Assembly (NCBI GenBank): GCA_947095585.1
Contig: OX352763.1
Location: 103,457,908 to 103,521,907 of the forward strand
Direction: 5' to 3'
DNA: 64,000 bases
Source: Nephrocerus scutellatus
Taxonomy: Eukaryota > Arthropoda > Insecta > Diptera > Pipunculidae
The notes below the pieces were generated by a model, which ran no database searches, was not told where the DNA came from, and was given only the letters and a program-made list of their open reading frames with translations. Positions within the stretch are counted from its first letter, which is position 1; every line of letters begins with the position of its first letter. A program made the translations under genes and the position numbers. Shown in pieces: positions 9,991-21,602 of the stretch.

Positions 9991-11744
9991 TACTTAACTG
10001 GTTACCATGGTTGTGGAACCAAAACCCACAACCATCTGGTACAAAAACGTTCGTTTGTCGCAATCAGGTTAGATACGGGGGCACCACCACAAAAGGTCCC
10101 CTGTAGGATAAAAAACGTAGATGCCCGCGCATGTAGACTTTCCTTTCGGGAATAAATCACTAGATGTACTCCCCTTTGGGAATCCATTGCCTTGTCAACA
10201 CACATCCAGGACCCATATCCTAAAGGCCCCTGGACGTGCTTCAGGTCTACAAACCCCCTTTTGAGGGGGTACACTGCCTGGTCATCAAAACGTCGGGGGC
10301 CCTTTACCGTTCGCGAAAATGAAAAAGATAGGTTATCATACAAGTAGCTTTTCCGGGTAGGCAGTTTCTAAGCAATTTAAAATCAAAAATTATAAATTTC
10401 ATGTTTCCTGGCTTCTCTAGGAACTTTTTGCTTTTCCCTATCACCAAAAATTGTTCCCAGAATCCTTTGGATTCTCGGAACCTCACAACATCCTAAATAA
10501 CTAGAATTTAACCAAATAATTGATCTTGAATGGGTTGGCATCAACTTAATTCCTGGTCACATCAAGTTAAGCCATACGCTTACACTTGATAAAAAATAAT
10601 GCAAATCCATTACATTAACATTCATTGATATCTGCATGTCCTCACGATATACATGCATGCATCAATGAATGAAAACAAAACGACGCGTAATCTAAAGCTT
10701 ATTCAGGTATAGATCTTCCTAAAAACATCCACACTGGCAGAATATATATTATTCGCCATTGCATAGGTTTTCGTTCCCACTGTCAAGTGGTATAAAAATT
10801 ATGCTCAGGAATTATGACTACCAGAGGTGCATTTAGGATGTACGCCGGCACTCATAACTCCTAATTACCTTTCATAACATACAACACAAAATCATCTGCA
10901 ACTCATTGTACACAAAATTTGTCTACAACTTATTGTTTCTAAGTATTTGTCGTCGCAAAACGTAGACACAATTAGCGCATGGCTACATGGCATACTACGA
11001 TCATGTATGCATATCTTCAACCCTTATCGCTTTTGAATTTTGCAACGTACAAGGATTAGAACTCAGCCTACCTTCGGCACAAGATATCATCACAGATATC
11101 ATTCAAGCCTCAGCAACGAAACGATACACTCGTTTTCCGCGTGTGTTAGGTGTGATCAATACCCAAGTTTTTCTTTTTCTTTTTACCAAAATCGCAGTTA
11201 AAAATAGTACGTTCGGTGTTCGTTATTTTATATTTAAACCCATATATTACCCTATAGTCATATACCCTTCACCACATGTCTTGGTTTCGTATCAAATTAA
11301 AACCCTTCCAAATTCAGGCCGAGTTAAGCTCGCTGATGACGCCCTGTGGTGAGGGCAGAAAACGTTTCGAGCCACCAACCAAAGCAACCTCGTTGCTTAA
11401 AGGAAATCTTCTGTCTTAGAACGGTTGATTTATAGAAAAACGGCCTATCTGTCTGCCTTACACATATCCATTTTTTATTATTTTTTATTATTAATTAATT
11501 TTTATTTACTTATTATTTTTCACACCTATTACATCAAAACCTTTTTTTTACCTATTATGACAATCACACAATGAAACTGACAACAAAGGCTACAAACAAA
11601 TACAACTATGTACTATAATATTCGCTTTTACACGCGACGCTTAAATTAATTCACGTTATTTTTAACCTCTGGATGAGCTTCTCATCTCATTTTGACCTTA
11701 GTTGACGGATTTTCTTATGTCAAGGCTGATCCCGAAGTCAATTA
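9991..11744. other. Unassigned sequence with open frames but no known domain
   Basis: A minus-strand ORF of 113 codons (10002-10343) and a plus-strand ORF of 121 codons (10987-11352) exist, but neither has a domain or family pattern I recognise. Their composition is not clearly coding. I do not call genes here. Confidence 0.4.
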
Positions 11745-12020
11745 CGATGTTGAATATGTAGCTACCAAGTAGCTCAGTGTCTGAAAATCGAACTACTTGT
11801 TAAATTGAATTAAATTCATTAGTGTTTGAAATTCTGACATCGACGTAATTAGCAGTGTTAATTTGAAATTCACTGCTTTGCTAGTTTACACTGTAGCTAA
11901 CAAGTAGCTCAGCGTCTGAAAATCGAACTACTTGTTAAATTGAAATACACTGCCTTGCCAGTCTACACTGTAGCTACAAAGCAGCTCAGCGTTTGGAAAT
12001 CAGACTACGACGAATTATCG
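11745..12020. repeat. Short direct repeats around AAGTAGCTCAGYGTCTGAAA
   Basis: The block GTAGCTA-C-AAGTAGCTCAG followed by CTGAAAATCGAACTACTTGTT occurs at about 11757 and 11893, with a diverged third copy at about 11970. The last two copies share a longer unit of about 77 bp that also holds CACTG-TTGC-AGT-TACACTGTAGC. This is a decayed minisatellite or repeat terminus. Confidence 0.65.
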
Positions 12021-12449
12021 GAATCACCTTCGACATCATCATCGAGCACCACCGGACCAGCGGAACAACAGTAAGCTGCCGTACAATAATTGATAAAGAG
12101 GGGGAAGGCCGGGAATTTGTAAATTGATAAGAAACTAAAAGAAGGGAAAAAGAGGGAAGAAACGGAACTTTTTTTTTGCTAATTTTCCTCTCCTTTACAT
12201 AAATCGCTCTCGGGGTAATCGGAAGTGTCAATATCGTACAGATTCTCCTTACCAATTTTTTTTTTCGTTATTGTTGTTTGCACTTATTATCTCGACGTTT
12301 AGCAATACCTCGCCGTATACTCGTCGACAGCGCTGCCGGTGGGAATGCTGAGGATGCAACACTACACATGAGTGTCTACATTTTGTTGTAGTCGGTATGA
12401 CCGCGGTTAACGGAGACACTGGCACTAAAAGCTTGTGTCTTTCGATAAT

Positions 12450-12612
12450 CATAATAAATTTAAATCTTTCATTTCATTTGCGATTTATGTAGACGAAAGA
12501 TTTTTTGTTTCACATAACTTTAATAAATTTAAATCTTTCATTTACCTATATACATATAAATATATGATTTCGCGATTTATGTAAGCGAAAGATTGTTCGT
12601 TTCACATAAATT
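12450..12612. repeat. Two-copy direct repeat
   Basis: AATAAATTTAAATCTTTCAT, then GCGATTTATGTA, a purine pair, CGAAAGATT and GTTTCACATAA, occurs twice: about 12453-12510 and 12522-12608. The second copy carries an extra AT-rich insert. No gene is seen between this and the assembly gap. Confidence 0.65.
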
Positions 12613-13187
12613 TTCTAAATTTAACACATTACGGTCAAGTGTACCTATATAAGTTTTATTGTGGGAAGGAGAATTAAACGGTTTCTTCATCGCTATAGGA
12701 ATCTATGTCGCTAGATACTTATACACTTGTGTGAGAGTTTTTTTTGTTTATAGGGGCAAGAACGTTTCCTTTTGTCTCCCTAACCCTCGACCAACTCCAA
12801 GTTGGCGAACATGAATAGAGCAGGAGAAGAAAAGAAGTTCCGACAATCTTCTCCTTATTCGAAACAATTGTATCTTAGTATGAAGTTAGCTTACATATCA
12901 TCAAAGTTGCTTCAACCTGTTATAATCATACCCTTCTGGAGTTAACGTAACTTAAAACTTGTGTTTTATATATATATATATAAGTGAATTAATCACTTGT
13001 ATGCGTTGTATCGGTACAAGACTCTTCTTTGTTAAACCTGAGATCTTTATTTGAACGGAAATAAATAGTAAATTTCGATAATTCTCCAGTTAGTATACCC
13101 TGATGTGTGAAGGCTTGAAAATTTGGATAATTGAAAATTTGACTACTCGAACATTCGGATACTAGACCAATTGTCACTAGGATCACT
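12613..13187. other. Unassigned sequence before the assembly gap
   Basis: AT-rich, with one TA microsatellite (about 12967-12982) and no recognised coding or repeat family signal. Confidence 0.5.
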
Positions 13188-13387
13188 NNNNNNNNNNNNN
13201 NNNNNNNNNNNNNNNNNNNNNNNNNNNNNNNNNNNNNNNNNNNNNNNNNNNNNNNNNNNNNNNNNNNNNNNNNNNNNNNNNNNNNNNNNNNNNNNNNNNN
13301 NNNNNNNNNNNNNNNNNNNNNNNNNNNNNNNNNNNNNNNNNNNNNNNNNNNNNNNNNNNNNNNNNNNNNNNNNNNNNNNNNNNNNNN
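13188..13387. other. Assembly gap of 200 N
   Basis: Exactly 200 undetermined bases, a round number typical of a gap of unknown size. Features on either side should not be assumed to be contiguous. Confidence 0.99.
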
Positions 13388-14639
13388 GGAATAATGGCGT
13401 ATAGGAGAATAGGACAGTCGTGAGGGGGAGATGCGTGAAAAGGAGGCGCAACTAATCAGAATTTAAAATAATTAGTTATTTAAGATGAATTTTTGTGAAA
13501 ATAAATATGTTTTGGTTTTTGTGCAAATGTAGTGTTTTTAATTAAGGCCATGGTTGTGCATTGAAGGTATTAATGTGGTTTTTTGGATTGGAGAAGTTTT
13601 TAGCATTTGAATCGATACTATGTTGTTTCTGTGTAGTTTTTTGGGTTTCAGACGGTGTAGGATTGGGAACAACGGTAAGATGTGAGGATCCGTTCCTGGT
13701 GGTTATACTAGGTGGTTTTTGGATTCTTGGGATTGTCGTTAGAAAAATGTGTTTAAGCATGTGTGTGTGCTGTGCAGTGTTGTGTGGCAAAGGCTACAAT
13801 TGATTGTTACAGTAGAGATGGTGGAATGGTATATAAGGGTGAGATGGTTGCTACTGTAAGCATTTCAATGGGATAAGTCGTGACAGCAACAAATTACATT
13901 TTGTGTTCTGTGGCCTGAATTAAGTAGCAGTGACAGTGAAAAACATTATCTTGTGCAAATTTAAATAGTGTGCTACGGCGGTGTGTCTAGACGTGCAACA
14001 AATTGTACAGTGTTTCCAGATAAAGGACAAAAAAGATAGTGACTTCACCCTGCAAATAGTGACAAACCGTGCGAGTCTAGTATATATATATATATCTATA
14101 TATATATGTTTACAGACAAATATTCAAGAGATATCTGCATTGGGCGTGGCATTGTGGAAATTGTGGAAATTGTGGCTATTTTGGTATATTCTTGGGCTGT
14201 TGGTAGCGCCTGTTAGATTATTATGTCCTAATTTTAAATCTTCGTGTAATTTCAGCATTGGCTGCGGCATAGTACCCATTGTAGTAGTATTGTATAGTAT
14301 ATGATATAGTATTGGTGTTTTTTTTAAAAGGGCTGTTAGTTGGGTCAGTTATATTCTTGTGTTCCAATACTTTCTTGTACGAATAGTTCGTTAATGGTTC
14401 ATTGTGTTTGATAGGGTTGTGAGTATTCAATGGGTAAGAAATTCTTTAGACCGTGATGGCTTTAATGGGGGTGCCAGGGGGTTTTTTAAATTTGACGTCG
14501 GTGACTGTACCTGATGATATAATGGCCCTGCTAAGCTATGGGCCGAAATTTGTACTACCTCATTTGAATTGCAAGATTATTTAGAATTGCAAAACGTTAT
14601 TTACCAGAGGATATAAGCAAGATATGGGAGTGTCATTCC
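13388..14639. other. G/T-rich unassigned stretch
   Basis: The plus strand is visibly rich in G and T, unlike the A/T balance of the rest of the window. A TA microsatellite sits at about 14081-14108. Short ORFs (13561-13803, 13981-14304) have no recognisable domain. It may be the 5' part of the retroelement remnant that follows, because the skew continues into it. Confidence 0.4.
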
Positions 14640-15515
14640 GATGAATGGGGTTGAGTTTGAAGCCATATGCGGCCATTGAGGGAACTGGTATATGGGGGTG
14701 GTTTTTGGAACCGTATCAGTTAAGATTGTTAGGGGTTCAGGAAGAAGCATTTAGATTTCTGATAGGGAATAGGAATTTTTTAATAGTCCAAGCTAATAAG
14801 GGTAAGGTAATAACTACCTTGATGTACGCAGATGAATATGCGTTAAAAATGGATGCGTTGGTTGCTAAAGGGGTAGCAGCCGGGGTTTACGTTGAAGTTA
14901 GTGGGATTATGTCCTTGAAGAAATTAGCATTGAGGGACACTTTCAGATTTCTACCTAGTCAAATTATGTTGGCATTGAAGTCAACAAGACGTAGTTTGCC
15001 TTATACACGCGGATAAGGTGTGTTTTTGTCTGCCATATTTGTATGGTGTGGTGTATAGTTAGTACCAAATATTGGCTGAGTGCCGCAGTGCAAAAATTGT
15101 TGCATTATGTGTAGTCCACCTTCCATAAGGAAGGTGAGTATAATTTGCGGAATATGTATAAGCTGCCTACCATGTTGTCGTCGGTGGATTGCATGTCAGG
15201 TTATGTGTTTAAGAAGGTGGATGTGGTAGATATGTTTACTCGCATTCCTAGGGTTAGATTGGTAGATATCGTGATGTCATATGTGGATAGAGCAGATTAC
15301 GTTAGTCCTTTGGGGGTGGGGTGGTGTTACTACGTAGGCTATTGATGCTCGATCTAGATTTGCTGTCGTATGTGACTTAATCCGGTAGGGTGTATTGGCA
15401 GAAGAAGGGTTTGCCTCAGGGTGGGTGCAATTCTACTTTATATTTAGAAATATATGTAGATAGTCAGATTGAGAGGTTTAGACAGCATATGTGGGAGGTT
15501 GACTTTCTATGACTT
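14640..15515 (+). pseudogene. Degenerate reverse transcriptase, probably Penelope-like
   Basis: Three frames carry pieces in family order. At 14740-14870: FLIVQANKGKVITTL then DEYALKMDALVAKGV, like the Penelope 'ADKGNxTVIxxxxxYxxKM' block. At 15145-15345: VFKKVDVVDMFTRIPRVRL, like 'SFDVxSLFTNIP', with the first catalytic Asp of the RT. At about 15395-15480: KKGLPQGGCNSTLYLEIYVDSQIERF, in which the PQG motif resembles 'xPMGSPLSPxLA'. The YxDD block is not evident. Frame changes and stops make it non-functional. Assignment to Penelope rests on motif resemblance and could be wrong; another RT class is possible. Confidence 0.5.
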
Positions 15516-15796
15516 TCCACCATTTCTAAGAGCTCTACAGTATGGTGAATTATTTTATTAAATTGTGCTGTCAATGTCACAATCAGTGACACAAGAAACA
15601 AGCCGATTGTCAAATAAATCAATGTGTTGTGCGTTTTCGTGTTTTTCTGTTTTTTTTTTTTTTTTTGCTTTTGTTTACTATTAGTTTATTTTGATTTTTT
15701 TTGTTCAATTCGCGAGTGGGAAATTCGGGCAGTTTAAGTCGTTAAGACTGGGGAAGAGATCCGGCCCCAGTCTTATAATTAAACAGGATATAATGC

Positions 15797-16037
15797 ATGT
15801 ATGTAGGATGTGGGTTTTCGTACCACAAATCAACAAGCCGTCGACGTAGACGTAGCCATCGGCTGACCATATCATTACGCAGGCAAGTGAATATTTATAT
15901 TTACATAAAAGCAGATTCTTTTTCTTGTTTCTTTTCCTTTTTCAGGTGCTTGCATCATCTGGCCAAACCAGCATGCGACGCCGCTGCCGACGTCAGCGCA
16001 TATGTGCGCGGCGGTTAGAAAATCGAGTAATAAATAG
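15797..16037 (+). other. Possible spliced ORF for a small arginine-rich protein
   Basis: One exon encodes SRRRRRSHRLTISLRRQ and ends at a GC-type donor (CAG|GCAAGT, about 15888). After a pyrimidine tract and acceptor (TTTTTCAG, 15945) the next segment contains MRRRCRRQRICARRLENRV and ends near another donor (GG|GTAAGT, about 16038). The product would be strongly basic, protamine-like in composition only. I recognise no family, and the frame across the splice is not certain. Confidence 0.3.
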
Positions 16038-16164
16038 GGTAAGTGGTAGTTCTGTTGATAGCTTTTATATATGTATACGCGTACATAACACAGTATGTGA
16101 ATGGATGACAGGTTTTAATAAGGGTTGGTAGGTAATTATGGTGAAAAGTAGGGCGGAATAAGAG

Positions 16165-16667
16165 TATAAATGGATCATCGTATTGGTTTAAGATATGTCA
16201 GTTGTGAGCTGTGTCATCAGACGTCGAGTTCCGGCTGTACCTTGCGATTGTCAAACGTGACAAACATTCAGTCGAGTCAAATAATCGAAGTCGTAGGGAG
16301 AACAAAATTTGCAGTATTTGTTTTTGTTACTACTTGATTCAAAAATTATAGGTGAGTATTTTGGTGGTGCGGCAGGTGGTAATGCAAAGAAATAACTGTT
16401 TGTTTTATTTTTCTTTTTTTTTTAATATTTGCAGAGATATGATTAGTCTCACTATGACTGGTCCACTCGCCTGGAAGATAGTTCCGGCAGGGAGTACTCC
16501 TAAATCGTTGTTGGGTAACGGTCTGGGATTGGTCGGAAAGATGTTCCCAAAGTGCGGCTGCGTTACGAGAGCAAGACCTATAGATGCGAGTGCTATAGTT
16601 GGGAGGAGATCGAGATCTAAGAAAAAGAATTGGAACCATTGGTAACCACACCTTACGAAACTAATAA
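16165..16667 (+). other. Candidate small transcription unit, 68-aa basic ORF
   Basis: TATAAA (16165-16170) is followed about 35 bp later by TCAGT (16198), the arthropod initiator. A 5' segment ends at a donor (TATAG|GTGAGT, about 16350) and an acceptor after a T-rich tract (TTTGCAG, 16434) leads to ATG at 16439. The ORF (16439-16645) contains MTGPLAWKIVPAGS, KCGC and a basic tail GRRSRSKKKNWNHW. AATAAA follows at about 16662. Family unknown. Promoter, splice, ORF and poly(A) signals in the right order are suggestive but could be chance in 500 bp. Confidence 0.35.
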
Positions 16668-16904
16668 ATATAATGAACAATATGTATCTATGGCTTTTGT
16701 TCAATTTTGTATTTATATGGGATAGTTGGCCGGGAAGATTGGCTGTTTTTGAATTCATCATCTAGGTAGGTATTTATGTAATTTATGTATTTATGTGAAG
16801 TAATTGAAATGGAGATGTAAAATGTGTTGTCAATGTTTCGAGTTTAATTATTTTCTTTTCTTATCGGTGTAGCATGGTTTTAATATGAGGGTGGTTTCAA
16901 GGGG

Positions 16905-17331
16905 GGCGTTTCCTTTTAGAAATTTATAAACATGGGTTGAGGTTAGGTTCCAATAATGCCTTGTTGATGGGGTTGGGAGTGTTGGCTACCACTCCTCTCA
17001 AAAAACCAAGGCCACATTGTGAGTGCAAGGTTGCATAATGTGTGCAAGGGCGAAAATTTGTAGAGATGGAGTCAATAAAACTGCACTGCTTGAAAAAGGT
17101 GGCGGCTACTACGAGTTTTTTACGCATGCGTTGAAAGAAGAACAAACGAACAAATTTCTTTTAAGTGGCCTTGATAATACTATTTCGATTAACGCTATTT
17201 CACACGAGTTGGCTGTACTCGGCAAGACTCCACTAGAAATTAAAATTTTGAATATAAATAAACCTCGTTATAGCTTACAACGACCCTTCATCTTATTTTA
17301 CAAACTAGATAGTAATATAACTTTAGAGTAG
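16905..17331 (+). other. Unassigned ORFs after the small basic unit
   Basis: A first frame reads NNALLMGLGVLATTPLKK then PRPHCECK, faintly resembling the LLGNGLGLVGK...KCGC stretch of the preceding ORF. A second frame (17023-17331, 102 codons) contains ISHELAVLGKTPLEIKILN. No family is recognised. They may belong to one decayed element together with 15.8-16.7 kb. Confidence 0.25.
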
Positions 17332-17990
17332 TTGCGTGAAATTCATCAAATCGGTTTTCTAAGTGTAAATTCCCAGTTATACTTTAAAAAGCTAATTGGA
17401 CCCACACAATGAGCTAACTGTTGTGGTGGCGACTGGCAAGCATATGCACCCAAAATCCATCATAAATCATGTCGCGTAAAAACTAACAAAAAAAAATTTA
17501 TATGCGTCTTAGAAATGCCTACGGGTCGACCAATGGGAAATACCCCGTTGGTTAGCAAAAATTCCAGTGAATGGAATTCCTGACCTGGAATTTCGATATT
17601 GCGAATAAGTCTTAGCTCTCATCATTTACGAGTATTGGTGACGGCCAAAGGATCTCGTAAACCTGTTTTACGCTTTCTCCTTTTCTCACTGGCTTGAGCA
17701 CTAACTAATAGCCATACTATGCATTGGTAGTAGCATAATGGGCAAATCACAATGTAGCGCTCGCGCGGTCGCGCTTTGACAGAACGAGTAGAAACAATGG
17801 GAGCTTATGAGGTAACACCAAATGTAACATCAGGCCTTTTGTCGGCTTTTGATCGTAAATATCGTAAGCGCCACCTCAACGTCGAAGTAGAGCTACTCTC
17901 TACTTTGTCGCGCTTTTGACAGCTCACACACAACAGTTACTTTTTGAATTGTTTTCTTGTGCATTCTTATATTAAAAAATAAAAAATCAG
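17332..17990. other. Unassigned spacer
   Basis: No ORF or known repeat is recognised. It contains the non-coding 5' flank of the MADF gene remnant, including a splice acceptor at 17989-17990. Confidence 0.5.
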
Positions 17991-18755
17991 AATTCATTCG
18001 AAGAGAAATTGATATCTCTGGTGAAAAATAATGAATTTATATATAACACCAAATCAAGAGGATATAAAAATATTATAAAGCGAGATTTGGCATGGGTAAA
18101 AATCTCAGAAGAGCTCAAAAAACCAACAAGTTGTTTATTTAAACTAAAGAACATCCATATAAATGTTTCCATATATTTCACAGTTAAAGAACGCAAACAA
18201 CGCTGGAAAAGCCTTCGAGATCGATTTGTGAGGGAGAAGAAGAAGCTAGAACAGGACTCTGGTAGCGGTGCTGACGAGGTCGAGAGGTGGGATCTTTACC
18301 CATTACTGCAGTTTTTAGCCGATGCAATGAAACCCAGCAGGTACATACATATTTGCTAATTTAATGACAACATAAAATATTGTAATGTTATTTCCTCCTA
18401 GACAAATTGGTAACAACGAACCGCCACCCTTGTTCGATGAAAGCAGTGGGACACAACAATATGTGCTTTCTCCAACACCAGAACCAAATATCGCTGTTAG
18501 TCCAGAGACGTCTTCCTCTACAAATAAAAAGAAAAGACCTCGAAGCGAATTTCCCATCAACGAGTTTTTTGATAATCATTCGGCGACTTTTTCACAACGC
18601 TTCAACAACCAGGAAGTGGATGCAAATGAGCTATTTACGGGGATGATTGCAAAAAAATTAAAATTCTTCCTCAAGATATAATAATACGACTCCAAGGGAG
18701 ATTTTTTCAGGCTGTCAATGAGGAGATCCTCAATTATTTAAAAAAAATGAAATAA
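17991..18755 (+). pseudogene. MADF-domain DNA-binding gene with one frameshift
   Basis: Exon 17991-18129 reads FEEKLISLVKNNEFIYN and AWVKISEELKKP. It joins 18184-18340 (KERKQRWKSLRDRFVRE, then DLYPLLQFL) and 18402-18755, all with GT-AG borders. This is a MADF domain (LIxLVxxNxxLYD...W...A..L......KRWKxLRDxF), found in Drosophila Adf-1 relatives and in transposon-encoded proteins. The C-terminus (QDIIIRLQGRFFQAVNEEIL) is reached only after a one-base shift in an A-rich stretch near 18650-18665. The ATG must lie in an upstream exon that I cannot locate; an ORF call at 18009 begins at TTG and is not a native start. A convergent transposase-like tail follows, so this is probably the partner gene of a deleted PIF/Harbinger. 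Confidence 0.7.
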
Positions 18756-18829
18756 ATTTATGAGATGAAATTGGATTTACTGCAAAAGAAAACGATTTAA
18801 TTTTCAATTTTATTGTTAAACAGATAATT

Positions 18830-18965
18830 TTTCAGCAGATATCTCATTTTAAAGGCATGTTGGGAAGATAAGTTGGACCTAATGGATCTGACACCTCGGA
18901 GGGATTCCGTTCCCTCTCGCCATAGACCCCGACGAATAATTTCGTCGTTCTCATAGTAAGTATCG
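18830..18965 (-). pseudogene. Possible Harbinger transposase C-terminal remnant
   Basis: The minus strand reads YYENDEIIRRGLWRE and, after a shift, FKMRYLLKNYLF, similar to the C-terminal tail (xxxxRxxLxxYF) of some PIF/Harbinger transposases. It converges on the MADF gene, the usual arrangement. It is cut off by the hAT element at 18999. Short and diverged. Confidence 0.35.
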
Positions 18966-18998
18966 ATGAATTCTTTCGAACAGTAAGCAGTAAGCTTT

Positions 18999-20178
18999 TA
19001 GAGTCCGACCGAACATTCGGCTTCGGCTTCTACTTCGGCCACTTTCGGCTAAAAATGCAACCTTCGGCAAAATATTCGGCTTCGGCTAAATGAGGCCGAA
19101 GATTTTGCCGAAGCCGAATGTTGACATAACTGTATTCTGTAAAAATAAAATAACCGATAACCGTATTCTCCGTATGCTTCTGCAGTGGATATGATGATAT
19201 GAGTTGCTTCGTGTTTGTTTTGTTTCACAAAATTCGTCTAGACAATAATTTTGTAGAACTGCAGTTGTGTGTTTATGTTTTTACTGAAGATACATTTAAA
19301 ACACGAAATCGCCTCATGAAAACAACATAAATGATGATCTTATGCAGTTGACTTTTCCACAAATAATGGAACGAAAGAAAGCAGCAGTATGGCCTGATGA
19401 TCATCCTATTTCTTTGCATATTAATAAAAGCATCATGGACCTTATAATTGTCGACAAGCTTTCGTACAATTTTGTGGAAGGTAGTGCATTTCAAAGGCTT
19501 AATATGACCGATCCTAATAGCCAATCACGGTATAGGATAAAGAAGATCACACAGGATCATATATTGCAAGCGACAAAATAAATAAAACTGTGAAGTAACA
19601 ATTCAATTCCCAACCAACAAGAAATTGAAAATCTGTGGGATACACATGACTGTATGCTGTCAATAATTGAGTTATCCAATTCAGTAGATTTCCCACCTTT
19701 CGAAGAATATCTAAAATGTTATTAAAAAGAACCTTTGCTTACAAGAAATACCGACATTTTTCTTTACTGGGCTTCAAGTCCTTATACATACTTGAAAAAA
19801 GTAGCTACAAAATATATATCCGCTCCTCCTACCAGTGTAGCGAGCGAACAACTATTCAGTGCTGCTGGACAGATTTATGCTGATAGGAGGTCTAATTTGC
19901 ACGGAGAAAATGTTGAAAAACTCTTATTTCTTGCGTTCATTTTATTTCATCCATTTCATTTCATTTTAGTTCATTATTAAGTTGTTTAATTTTAATTATT
20001 AATTTAATTTCACTATTTGTACTTTTAAATTAATTTTTAATTTGTTTTTTTCATGAATTAATAAAAACGACAATTTTTAAATTATTATAAAATTGATTCA
20101 TTTTTAGGTTACTTAGTACGCAATACCATCAGATTCGGATTCGGCTTCGGCCAAAAAATGGCCTTCGGTCGGACTCTA
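18999..20178 (+). mobile_element. Internally deleted hAT element
   Basis: Inverted ends TAGAGTCCGACCGA (18999-19012) and TCGGTCGGACTCTA (20165-20178) bound 1,180 bp. Just inside are GGCTTCGGC-type repeats in both orientations, typical subterminal hAT motifs. The interior encodes hAT transposase pieces (next entry). The 8 bp outside the two ends (TAAGCTTT and TTGAAATT) do not match, so either the target duplication has decayed or the flanks were rearranged. Confidence 0.8.
19342..19980 (+). pseudogene. hAT transposase remnant with dimerisation domain
   Basis: Three frame-shifted blocks survive. HINKSIMDLIIVDKLSYNFVE then FQRLNMTDPNSQSRY matches the early hAT 'IxxMIxxDxxPxxxVExxGFxxLxxxLxPxY' block. 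ENLWDTHDCMLSIIE and EEYLKCY come next. Last is LYWASSPYTYLKKVATKYIS, APPTSVASEQLFSAAG and RSNLHGENVEKLLFL, the C-terminal dimerisation domain with the conserved A/S-S-E-x-x-F-S-A-A-G. The catalytic centre between blocks one and two is deleted, so it cannot encode transposase. Confidence 0.85.
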
Positions 20179-20440
20179 TTGAAATTGTGCAAAACAACGC
20201 ATATTTTCACTATGCGATCAGCATTTTCAGGCAACATATTTAACGTTGTTTGCAGAATACGCCATTGGGTTGTTTTTTTTTTGATAATAAAGTGTTTTCA
20301 CACGTACAAACCGGTTTTTCTGCAAAATCGAGAGAGAAGCAAAAGATTAAATGTGTTTTTCTATTATTATTAATTAATTGAATTAAACAATAAAAAGTTG
20401 TAGGTTTTTTATTTAATTTAACTGGCGACGAGGATAGGAT
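20179..20440 (+). mobile_element. 3' end of an LTR plus tRNA-Ser-type primer site
   Basis: TGGCGACGAGGATAGGAT (20423-20440) follows an AT-rich LTR-like tail. It differs at one base from the primer sites at 52288 and 53036 and is complementary, as I recall that tRNA, to the 3' end of insect tRNA-Ser(GCU) including CCA. The upstream LTR border is unclear; the hAT element ends only 245 bp before. No gag of this element follows, because a BEL LTR begins within about 300 bp. Confidence 0.55.
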
Positions 20441-20715
20441 ACCGAAAGTATTTCCGGAACGTATGAATATTCTGTGAATAAAATATTTCACGTTTTAACA
20501 TTCAATCGGTATTCCCAAGCCACGAATCTTACGTGTGTATGTGTAAAAAAAGGAAGTGGTTAAAATTTATCACTGCTCTGAAAGATAATAGCGGATAAAA
20601 GTGGAAAATTTTGATAGTTAAGTGGAAAAAAACTAAAAACTAAAAGTTAATATAATTAAATGGTACATATGCATATATTAAAAATATCGCATATACGTAA
20701 GTTGACACCATACAT

Positions 20716-21485
20716 TGTGGCAATTTGTAAGAGTCAACGACGCACATCTTTTCATCTTCAAATTGCAAACAACAAGATACCCACTGCGCAACAAGATACT
20801 TGTGCGCACGAGAAACATTTCCCTGACGCATCTATGTTTGCGATCTCATCTGGGTTTTTCAAGGGAAATTAAGTGCGCTGAATAATATTCCGCAGCATGT
20901 GCGCAGTTAGATATTTCTGCAGACGCAGTCTCATCCCTATTTCAAAATGGCAAAATCAGTATAAATATAAGTTCATGTCATAATATTTTTAGAGTTATAC
21001 GTTTGATCTCTCAGCATAAAGAAAAGTATTTTTAAAAAGTGAATTAATAATTTAATAATTTAACTCGTATGCACGGAAAGAAATACATATTGTTCTAAAT
21101 TCAATAAATACGAGTTCCCGATTTAAGAATATCAAATATTAACAACTAAGAGATTAGTATAATCATAAAATTTTTATTTTTCATTTAAAAAAATCGATTT
21201 GCGACCGAAGTAGTTAAATTACGTAAGTGAGAATTTAATTATCAAAGTAGGAAAACAGTTTTTGATTAAAATCACGACATAAATTAGTGTGGATTCATCA
21301 ACATCATCCATCCACTACAGACCAGCAGTATCAACACACAAAAGAAAAAACGGCAGAGCTGTGGAATTGTTGAGTGTATTAATCAGAGACAGCAAGAATC
21401 GTCAGTTTTGTAAATTTCTTTTCAATTTAATTATCAATATTAAAATTGCTTTATTTTGTTAATAATTTGTTTAATTTACCAACAT
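20716..21485 (+). mobile_element. Probable 5' LTR of a BEL/Pao element
   Basis: The stretch opens with TGTGGCAATTTG, carries a TATAAATATAAG promoter-like motif (about 20961) and ends ...CCAACA immediately before a primer-binding site (21487). The 5' border is inferred, because no matching 3' LTR is recognised in the window. Length about 770 bp. Confidence 0.5.
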
Positions 21486-21486
21486 T

Positions 21487-21504
21487 TGGTCCTTCGAGCC
21501 GGAT
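21487..21504 (+). promoter_or_regulatory. tRNA-Tyr-type primer-binding site
   Basis: TGGTCCTTCGAGCCGGAT is complementary to the 3' end of tRNA-Tyr (…ATCCGGCTCGAAGGA plus CCA) as I recall that tRNA. It directly follows the probable LTR and precedes a BEL-type gag, so it is the minus-strand primer site of this element. Confidence 0.7.
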
Positions 21505-21602
21505 AGGCGATCTAGTTTATGAAAATTTGTAAATAATTTGTAAATAAAAAAAACTTTGATAAAACGACGATCCGTCATTAAAGGGCATATAACGAAGTTA
21601 AC

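Noticed and set aside
16924..17145. Minus-strand ORF of 73 codons
   Set aside because: It overlaps plus-strand ORFs, has no domain and nothing supports it.
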